DNA of 47,456 nucleotides from Alphaproteobacteria bacterium (GTDB taxonomy: Bacteria > Pseudomonadota > Alphaproteobacteria > Rhizobiales > Amorphaceae). The notes below the pieces were generated by a model. The model had not been told where the DNA came from and searched no databases. It saw only the letters and a program-made list of their open reading frames with translations. The DNA lies in the NCBI GenBank assembly GCA_030431335.1, contig JAUIJH010000023.1, positions 1-47,456 of the forward strand. The letters run 5' to 3'. Made by a program: the position numbers and the translations under genes. Positions 36,978 to 45,300 of this stretch are shown in pieces; the stretch's first letter is position 1; the number at the start of each line of letters is the position of its first letter.

Positions 36978-37256
36978 GATGCTGATCGGATATGCCAGAG
37001 TCCGACCCCGTCCCAAAACCTTGATCGTCAGATCGGGGCACTCCGGTCCGCCGGCTGCGATACGACCTTCCGTGAGAAGGCGTCCGGTAAGGCGGTGAAG
37101 AACCGGCCACAGCTCGAGCGCGCCATTGATGCCCTCGGCACCGGCGACATCGTCATCGTCGCCGAATGGGATCGGGCGACCCGCTCGATGATGGACGGCA
37201 TCAACATCATGCAGCGCATTGCCGAACGCGGCGCCGCCATCAAGATGCTCGGTAAG
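36978..37256 (+). pseudogene. Serine recombinase (resolvase) N-terminal fragment, frameshifted
   Basis: ATG 36978 gives MLIGYARVRPRP, where the Tyr-Ala-Arg-Val of Tn3-type resolvases is clear but the catalytic Ser is lost by a one-base deletion near 37000. The shifted frame continues PSQNLDRQIGALRSAGC, FREKASGKAVKNRPQLERAI and WDRATRSMMDGINIMQRIAE to about 37256. There the similarity stops abruptly and an IS66 tail starts on the other strand. The C-terminal helix-turn-helix is missing. Probably a remnant of a Tn3-like or plasmid resolvase. Confidence 0.8.
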
Positions 37257-37449
37257 CGCCACCTGAGGCCGTTCAGGCGGGTAGCGGGGCCATGGCATCA
37301 GGTCGTCGAGCTTTCGGTTAGGCCATCCGGCGGCGATGCGCTCGAGGGTTCGCGTGAGCCAGGCGCGCGGGTCTATGCCGTTGAGCTTGGCGGTCGTGAG
37401 CAGCGTGGCGAGGGTGGCCCAGGTTCGCCCGCCGCCGTCGGACCCCGGC
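37257..37449 (-). pseudogene. IS66-family transposase, C-terminal fragment
   Basis: The minus strand reads GGRTWATLATLLTTAKLNGI, DPRAWLTRTLERIAAGWPNR and KLDDLMPWPRYPP, the typical C-terminal end of IS66 TnpC transposases. Upstream the sequence is cut by the left end of the IS3-family element; downstream it meets the resolvase fragment. Confidence 0.8.
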
Positions 37450-37488
37450 TGACGTTGCCCCCGAAGTGTCCCCGCTCATAGCTGGACT
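37450..37488. repeat. Left terminal inverted repeat of the IS3-family element
   Basis: Starts TGACGTTGCCCCCGAAGTGT and ends CTGGACT; the orfB stop codon lies within it. It matches the right end with several mismatches in its centre and one single-base gap. Confidence 0.75.
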
Positions 37489-38281
37489 CTGTTCGTGTTG
37501 TGGTCCTGTCGGGACCGGGTTGCAAACTCGTTTGGGGTGAGGCCGCCCAGGCTCGTGTGCGGCCGGTCGTGATTGTAGTCGGCCCGCCACGCCTCGATGA
37601 GGACGCGAGCGGCCGGCAGGCTGCGGAAGAGGTGCTCGTTGAGGCACTCGTCACGGAACCGGCCATTCAGGCTCTCGACGAAGCCGTTCTGCATCGGCTT
37701 GCCGGGGGCGATGTAGTGCCACTCGACGCCGCGGTCCTCCTGCCATTCCAGGATCGCGCGCGTTGTCACCGACGACCATCAGCGCCTTGCCGCGCCGGGC
37801 GATGAGGCCGTCGAGCTCGCGCGCGACCCGAGAACCCGACAAGGACGTGTCGACCACCAGCGCCAGACATTCGCGGGTGAAGTCGTCGACCACGACCAGC
37901 ACCGGGAAGCGACGCCCGTCACCGAGTTGATCGGAGACGAAGTCGAGGCTCCAGCGCTGGTTCGGCCCCTTGCGGCAACGTCATTGGTGCACGCGTTCCT
38001 ATGGCGCGTTTGCGGCCGCCGGGGCGTCGCACGGTCAGCCGCTCCTCCCGGTACAGGCGGAACAGCTTCTTGTGGTTCACCTCGATCCCCTCGCGCCGCA
38101 GCAGGATGTGCAGCCGCCGATAGCCGAACCGGCGTCGCTCGTTCGCCAGCGTCTTCAGCCGCTCGCGCATCGCCGCGTCGTCCGGCCGCTGCGACTTATA
38201 GCGGTAGGTCCTGGGATGCATCCCGATCAGCGCACAGGCACGCCGCTGGGAATATCCTTTCTTTTCAATAGCCCAGCTCAC
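37476..38281 (-). pseudogene. IS3-family orfB (DDE transposase) with frameshifts and active-site deletion
   Basis: It begins SWAIEKKGYSQRRACALIGM (HTH_21-like) and NERRRFGYRRLHILLRREGI. A frameshift near 37975 leads into WSLDFVSDQLGDGRRFPVLV, which carries the first catalytic Asp. Around 37765 the expected segment GTELTS after the second Asp (VVGDN) is missing and the frame shifts again into [20 protein letters not shown], with the catalytic Glu in [17 protein letters not shown]. The loss near the second Asp and the two shifts make this transposase inactive. It ends [11 protein letters not shown] inside the left IR. Confidence 0.85.
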
Positions 38282-38304
38282 GAAGCCTCCTCGCGCGCCG
38301 GGCG

Positions 38305-38571
38305 TCAGAAGTTTTTTCCCAGAGCGTCCCGCAGCGTCGCCACATCGAGCATCTGCTCGGCGAGAAGCTTCTTGAGGCGGGCGTCCTCATCCTCCAGCGC
38401 CTTCAGCCGCTTGGCGTCCGAGACCTCCATCCCGCCGTAGCGCTTGCGCCACGTGTAGAACGTTGCATCGCTGATCCCGTGCTTGCGGCACAGCTCCGCC
38501 ACGCCGATCCCCGCCGCGTGCTCCTTCAGCACCGCGATGATCTCAACCTCACTGAAGCGGCTCTTCTTCAT
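38305..38571 (-). CDS. IS3-family orfA (transposase helix-turn-helix subunit)
   Basis: 88 residues starting MKKSRFSEVEIIAVLKEHAA, with the HTH in GVAELCRKHGISDATFYTWR and a leucine-zipper-like end (LKALEDEDARLKKLLAEQML). In IS3 elements OrfA binds the ends and, by -1 frameshifting, joins OrfB to form the transposase. The frame is intact, with CGGAG ahead of the ATG. Without a working orfB it can at most act as a regulator. Confidence 0.92.
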   Translation of the reverse strand: MKKSRFSEVEIIAVLKEHAAGIGVAELCRKHGISDATFYTWRKRYGGMEVSDAKRLKALEDEDARLKKLLAEQMLDVATLRDALGKNF

Positions 38572-38590
38572 CTCCGTCTCCCTCCGACGG

Positions 38591-38630
38591 AGTCCAGTTC
38601 AGACCGAGGACACTTCAGGGGGCAACGTCA
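38591..38630. repeat. Right terminal inverted repeat of the IS3-family element
   Basis: The complement starts TGACGTTGCCCCCTGAAGTG and ends CTGGACT. Twenty-four of its bases (38594-38617) recur exactly at 25487-25510. Confidence 0.75.
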
Positions 38631-38738
38631 TCACCATCTGCTCGTCCGTGAACCTCGACTTGCGCATCCTTCCCTCCATCCCGGAGGGCAGTCTCTCAAC
38701 AAATCCTTGGTCCGAAATTACCGGGGCAGGTCGGGTCG
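38631..38738 (-). mobile_element. Head of a second IS3-family element, truncated
   Basis: ATG 38667 starts MRKSRFTDEQMV, the N-terminus of a different IS3 orfA, and the frame is cut at 38630 by the end of the neighbouring IS. The leader (complement of 38668-38738) contains GCCCCGGTAATTTCGGACC, similar to ends of known IS3 elements as I recall them. Only about 110 bases remain. Confidence 0.65.
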
Positions 38739-39051
38739 CCGCGTGCGGCGGCTCTTGCGCTAGGCGGACGATCTCAGCCACACGATCGGCGGGGAGCGGT
38801 GCAATCCCGGGCGGACGCCTTGTCATAAGCAAGACCGTCGACGCCCTCGCGCATGAAACGCTCCTGCCAGCGCCAGACGCAGCGGACCTGGCCGTCTCGG
38901 CGACGATCGCGCTTGTGCCCGCGCCGTTACCGCTGAGAAGAATGATCCGAGCCCGCCAGACGTGTTTCTGGGGGCTCTCCGGATCGGCGACGATCACTTC
39001 AAGCCGCTTGGCGGCGCGAGCTGGGACTGCAAATGAGATGTCTGGGCGCAT
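38739..39051 (-). pseudogene. IS630-family transposase, N-terminal fragment
   Basis: It starts MRPDISFAVPARAAKRLEVI and VADPESPQKHVWRARIILLS, the helix-turn-helix N-terminus of IS630 transposases. The middle WRWQERFMREGVDGLAYDK is only readable in a second frame, and RPPGIAPLPADRVAEIVRLA returns in the first, so there are two compensating indels. The sequence ends at EPPHAATR where the IS3 head begins; the DDE catalytic domain is missing. Confidence 0.75.
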
Positions 39052-39315
39052 CCCACAGACTCGCACCAAACCCGCCGCGACGGAATCGCGCAACGGAAAT
39101 ATTCCGTTGCGAACAATCCACTAGGGTAACTCCAATCATCACCGTATTACGTTGCGCCTGAGCAACAGGAACTCAAAAAATTTTGCCGCTGCGAAATCAA
39201 TTGCACCACTTAACCTTCGCGTCACCTGCTCATCATGCATCCCTATCGCAGATATAAAATGCGACTCACGTTTTTAACCGGTCGCTAGAAACATTTTGCG
39301 GAAGGCGACGTCGCG
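39052..39315. other. Leader region of the autotransporter gene
   Basis: 264 bases without a gene. GC content drops after 39.12 kb. A TATAAA hexamer lies at 39253-39258, about 60 bases before the start codon, without a convincing -35 element; GGAAGG at 39300-39305 precedes the ATG. Confidence 0.35.
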
Positions 39316-42300
39316 ATGATTGCACGCTGTTACGGGCAGGCTTTGGCAGCCGCGCTGTTGGGAACTACTGCCCTCACCATACCTGTCTGGGCCGGTTGCA
39401 GCACGAGCGGTGGCATCACCACATGCACCGGCGATGTCTCGGACGTATTCGCCGAGGGCAACAGGCTGGTGGTGCAGGATCTCACCGCCGATATCACTGG
39501 CGGCGCGCAGGTCCAGTCGGACGGCTCGGATGCGGACCCGTCCAGCAACGGCGATCCGGGCGGCGACGCCAGCGACGTCTCGGCGAGCTTCGATGGACAG
39601 GGCTTCGGCATCACCTCCCCGTCCTTCGACGCCGTCGGCCTTGGTGCACGCTCGTACGGCGGTTTAGCCGCGAGCGGCGACCACGACACCAAATTCGCGA
39701 CCAACGCCCACGCCGATCCGGGCGGACGCGGTGGCGATGGTGGCACCGCCAGCATCACCTTCTATTCCGGAACAGTCAACTACGCGAACCAGTCCGGCAG
39801 CACCTGGCTCGTCGTTGCCGAAAGCGCCGGCGGATCCGGGGGCGCGGGCGGCGAGGCGAAGGTTGATACCACTGGTGCATCGTACGGCGGGGACGGCGGC
39901 GTCAGCGGCCGCGGCGGGGCTGCCACCGTCTCGATCATCGCGGGCAAGTTCAGCCTCGTGTCGGACGCGCCGGAGGACAGCTTCGTGCTCTTCGCCCTCT
40001 CGCAAGGCGGGCGCACGGGAGGCGACGGCGGGGAAGGTCGTTCGGAAGTCGGCGGAAACGCGCACGGGGGCGACGGCGGCGTCAACGACCACGCCGGAAT
40101 GGCTGCGGTCTCCATCGTCAGCGCCACGATCACCATGGAGGGAGAGGGTACGGCCGTTGCGGCTCACTCTATCGGGCAGGACGGCCCGGCGGGTGGCTTC
40201 GGCCACGCCAGCGGTGGCGCGGCCTATGGCGGCGCCGGCGGTTTCGGCGGCAACGGCGGCGCGGCGAGCGTCTATCTCGGATACCCCGGTTCCGAGGGCG
40301 TAGAGATCACCACGGAGGGCGCGGGTGCCATCGACGTGCTGAGCCAGGGTGGCGATAGCGGCCCCGGAGGGAACGGCAACACGGAAGCGGGCGACGCCCA
40401 CGGCGGCGCCGCCACGCTTGCCGGTAGTGCGGGCAGCGCCACTCTCACGATCGAGACCCCGGAGGTGACGATCATCACCCTCGGGGCCGTCGCGATCCAC
40501 GTCGCATCCATCGGCGGCAACGGCGGCGCGGGCGGCGAAGCCACGTCCGAAGATGCCGGCACGGAAGCCTTCGGCGGCGACGGCTTCTTCGGCGGCGAGG
40601 CCGGTGCCGTCACCATCACGTCGAACGGCGGCGGGCCGATCATGGTCTCCACCGGGACCGGCGGCTCGCACAACCATGCGGTCTTCGCCGAGAGCCGGGG
40701 TGGTCAGGGCGGCAATGGCGGCAACGCCACCGCCAGCTTCATCGGCGACGCGCAAGGCGGCAACGGCGGAGGCGGCGCCAGGAGCGGAACCGTGACTGTC
40801 GACCTGTGGGCCAACGTGACCACCCGGACGGACCAGAGCCAGGGTGTGTTTGCGCGCAGCTACGGCGGCGCCGGCGGCAGTGGTGGCAATGCGGACGCGT
40901 CCATCGGGTCGGGCAACGGCGGTGCGGGAGCGGGTGCGGCGCCTGGCGGCAACGTGAGCGTGTCCTTCATAGGCTCCGTCGCGACAAAGGGCGACGAGGC
41001 GAACGCCCTGCTGGCACAAAGCGTCGGCGGGTTTGCCGGTGACGGCGGCAACGGCAGCGGTATCGGGGGCTTCGGCGCGGGCAGCCAGAGCGCGGGGAAC
41101 GGCGGCGTTGTCACCGTGAACGCGGAGGGCGTCACCATCACCACCGGCGGCACCGCGGCCTATGGCGTGCAGGCGCTCTCGGTGGGCGGCGGCGGCGGCC
41201 GGGGCGGCAAGGGTGACGGGCTGATTTCTCTCGGCGGTTCCGGTTCGGCCGGGGGCTCCGCCGGCAATGTGACGGTCAGCCTCGATGCCGACAGTTCGAT
41301 CACCACCAGTGGCCTGCAGGGCGTCGGACTGCACGCGGCGGGCGTCGGCGGCGGCGGCGGCGACGGTGGCGGCTCGGCCGGCATCCTCTCGCTCGGCGGC
41401 AGCGGCGGCAAGGGTGGCTCCGGCTCGCGGGTGACCATCACCAACGACGGCACGATCGGCACCACGGGCGACTACGCGATGGGCATCTATGCGCTCAGCC
41501 TCGGCGGTGGCGGCGGCTCGGCGCATTCCACCGTCGGGATCGAGGCGATCGGCGGCTCCGGCGGCGGCGGTGGCGCCGGCGGTCCGCTGACCATCGCCAA
41601 CAGCAGCGTCATCACGACCGCCGGGGATGGCTCCACCGCCGTATTCGGGCAGAGCATCGGCGGCGGCGGCGGGAACGGCTCCAGCGCCACCAGCGGCGGC
41701 ATCGGCTTCTCGCAGGCCATCGGCGGTCAGGGCGGGAGCGGCAACTTCGCCAACTCCGTCACCTATACCGACACCGGCGCGGCCGGGCGGACGATCGCCA
41801 CCAAGGGCGACCAGTCGCGCGGCATCTTCCTCCAGAGTGTCGGCGGCGGTGGCGGCAACGGCGGCAACTCGGTCTCCGTCTCGGGAGGCGCCCCGGTCAA
41901 CGTCGCGCTCGGTTTCAGCGGCGGCGGCGGCAGCGGCGGCAACTCGAACTGGGTGCAGATCATCAACGGCAAGGCGGACATCGCCACCGAGGGCGATCAT
42001 TCGGCCGCGATCCACCTGCAGACCGTCGGCGGCGGCGGCGGCAACGCGGGGTCCGATTTCAGCTTCACCGGTCCCGCGGTCGTCGATTTCGCCGTTGGCG
42101 TCGGCGCGAGCGGCAGCGGCGGCGGCAACGCCGGCACGGTCTGGATGCAGCAGGCCGGCGCGCTCTCCACCGCCGGCGACTACTCGCCCGGCTTGTTGGC
42201 GCAGACCATCGGCGGCGGCGGCGGCAACGGTGGCAACACGGTTTCGGGCAACCTCGCCGGCGGCCTCTCCTTCGCTCCCTCGATCGGTGGCAGCGCGGGC

Positions 42301-45300
42301 GCGGGCGGCAACAGCGGCAATATCAACATCAGCGGCGGCAACGGCGTCGTTACCTTGGGCGAGAATTCACCGGGCATCTCGGCGCAGGCCATCGGTGGCG
42401 GCGGCGGGCACGGCGGCGCCACCGTCGCGGCGAGCGGGATCAGCGAAGTCTCGGTGAACGTATCCGTCGGCGGCAGCGGCGGCTCGGGCGGCACCGGCGG
42501 CCAGGTGAAGCTCGACTGGGCCGAGGAGATCGCGACCAGCGGACCCAACTCCGCCGCGGTCTTGGCGCAGAGCATCGGCGGCGGCGGCGGCAGCTCCGGC
42601 ACCACAGTGTCCGGCGCGCTCAGCTCACGCTTTTCCGCACAGGTCGCGGTCGGCGGTAGCGGCGGCTCGGGCGGAACTGCTGGCGCCGTGAACGTGGCGC
42701 TCACCGGCGGGACGAAGACCGGCGGCGACGTGTCGCCCGGTGTGCTGGCGCAGTCCGTCGGCGGTGGCGGCGGCCACGCCGGGATCACGCTGGCCGGCAC
42801 CGCGATTTCCAACATGTCGGCCAACGTCTCCGTCGGTGGCAGCGGCGGCGGCGGCGGCAACGCGGGAACGGTCACCGTCATCGCCAACGGCGCCACGACC
42901 ACGGGCAATGCCTCCGTGGGGTTGGGGGCGATGAGCGTCGGCGGCGGCGGTGGTTCGGCGCACTTCACCGGCGCCTTCAGCGGCGAATCCACCGACACCG
43001 CCAATGTCTCCGTCGGCGGCAAGGGTGGCGCCGCCGGCGACGGCGCGGCGGTCTCCGTGACCTCGAGCGGCGTGGTGCAGACCGCAGGCCACAACTCCAC
43101 CGGCATCATGGCGATGAGCGTCGGCGGCGGTGGTGGCAACGGGAGCTGGACCGTCGCCGGCTCGCTCGATGGCACCATTCCCATCAACGTCGCGGTCGGC
43201 GGCGACGGCGGCACGGCGGGTTCCGGCGCCGGCGTCACCGTGGCGACGAGCGGCGGCTCCATCACCACGGCGGGCACGCACTCCGAAGGGATTTTAGCGG
43301 CAAGCATCGGCAATTCGGGCGGCAACTCCGGCCACACCCTGTCCGGCGCGGCCGTCAGCGGCGGGGACGGCGGCGTGTCCGTGGGCGGCAAGGGCGGCGC
43401 GGGCGGCAAGGCCGGCACGGTGGAGGTGACGAACGAGGCGACCGTCACCACGGGCGGCGCGTTCGCCAACGCCATCGTGGCGCATTCGGTCGCCGGCGGC
43501 GGTGGCAGCGCAAAGGGCTCCATCGACGGCTCTGCGCTGTCGATGGGCGACGTCGCCGTCACCATCGGCGGCTCGGGCGGCTCGGGCGGCGACGCGGGCG
43601 ACGTCACGGTGACGAACGGCAAAGCGGCGACGCTGACGACGGCGGGCTACCACGCCGCCGGCATCCTCGCCCAATCTCTCGGCGGCTCGGGCGGCAACGG
43701 CGGCTTCGCGGCCGAAGCGAGCTTTACGGGCGGCAAGGTTTCGGGCGAGGCCGGGGTCACCATCGGCGGCTCCGGCGGAAGCGGCGGCACGGCCGGCACC
43801 GTCACAGTCGTGCAGGGGGCAGACATCGCCACCTCGGACTTCGCGGCGGCCGGCATCGTCGCCCAGTCCGTCGGCGGCTCCGGCGGCAACGGCGGCAACG
43901 TCTACACAGGCAACATGTCCCTCTCGAAGGACGCCTCGGCCACCGTCAACGTGGACGTCGGCGGCACGGGGGGCGCCGGGGCGCTGTCGGACACCGTCTC
44001 GGTCACGAACAACGGCAACATCACCACCGACGGCTATCTGGCCGAGGGCATCCTGGCCCAGTCGATCGGCGGCAACGGCGGCCGGGGCGGCTCTGCCTAC
44101 GCGGTGCTGCTGACGGTGAACAAGGGCGATTCGGCCAATATCGGCGTCACCGTGGGCGGCTCCGGCGGCGCGGGCCAGCACAGCTCGACCGTCAGCGTCG
44201 ACAACACCGGCACCGTCACCACCAAGAAGGGCGGCTCGACCGGCATCGTCGCCATGAGCGTCGGCGGCGGCGGCGGCAGCGGCGGCAACGCCGCCAACCT
44301 CAACATCGAGCCCCTTCCCAGCAGCAGTGGCGAGGACCCCAGCATCGGCGCCACCGTCCAGGTGGCGGTGGGCGGTTCCGGCGGCGTCGGCGGCAACGGC
44401 GAGGCGGTCACGGTCGCCAGCACCGGCAAGGTCGGCACGGAGGGCGACGCCTCCCACGGCATCCACGCTATGAGCATCGGCGGCGGTGGCGGGACAGGCG
44501 GCACCGCGTCGGCAACGTCGATCAGTTTCGACGGGGTGTGCGCCGCATTGTCGGGCGGGGCCGGCTACGGCTGCAAGGCGGACGACGAGAGCGGCGTTAC
44601 GGACGTCAGCGCCTCGCTCACGGTCGCGATTGGCGGCAGCGGCGGCGCGGCGGGCAACGCCGGCAACGTCATCATTGAGAACGACGGCGACATCGTCACC
44701 ACCGGCACGCTGAGCCACGGCATCGTCGCGCAATCGGTCGGCGGCGGTGGCGGCAGCGGCGGTAGCGGCGGCCTCGGGATCGAGGCGTGGACCACCAACT
44801 CGGCGGCGAACTCCATCAACAACCTGCCGGGCAATTTCTCCTTCATTCCGAGCTTTGACGACGTGTCGGCGGCGATTGGCGGGACGGGTGGGGCATCCGG
44901 TTCCGGTGGCAAGATCACCGTCGGCGGGACGGGCGCGATCGCGACAGAGGGCGACCACTCCTTCGGTATCCACGCCCAGTCCATCGGCGGCGGCGGCGGC
45001 AAAGGCGGGGCGGGCATCAGCGATCTGTTTTCCCAACTCACCGTCGGCGGGCGCGGCGGCGGCGGCGACGGCGGCGCGATCACCGTGACCACCGGGGCGA
45101 TCACGACCACCGGCGTGCGCGCCCATGGCATCATCGCCCAATCGGTCGGCGGTTCGGGCGGCATCGCGGGCATCAGCGGCGTCATCGGCAATGCCGACAT
45201 CCAGAGCTTCGCGGGTGGCGCGGGCGACGGGGGCAACAGCGGCGCCGTCACGATCACCACGAACGGCGCCATCAACGTGTCCGGCCAGAGCGCCCACGGC

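Larger units (their letters stand above)
37450..38630 (-). mobile_element. IS3-family insertion sequence (about 1.18 kb)
   Basis: The ends are imperfect inverted repeats of about 40 bases: 37450-37488 starts TGACGTTGCCCCCGAAGTGT, and the complement of 38591-38630 starts TGACGTTGCCCCCTGAAGTG; both run to CTGGACT. The TG...CA termini and orfA/orfB layout on the minus strand are typical of IS3. No matching target duplication is seen at the two flanks (CGGC left, TCAC right), fitting an old insertion or recombination between elements. orfA is intact, orfB is broken. The element cuts the head of another IS3 orfA on its right and an IS66 tail on its left. Confidence 0.85.

Noticed and set aside
36855..37481. 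208-codon frame joining resolvase and following sequence as one novel protein
   Set aside because: Its second half is the antisense of an IS66 transposase tail, and its true N-terminus lies in another frame.
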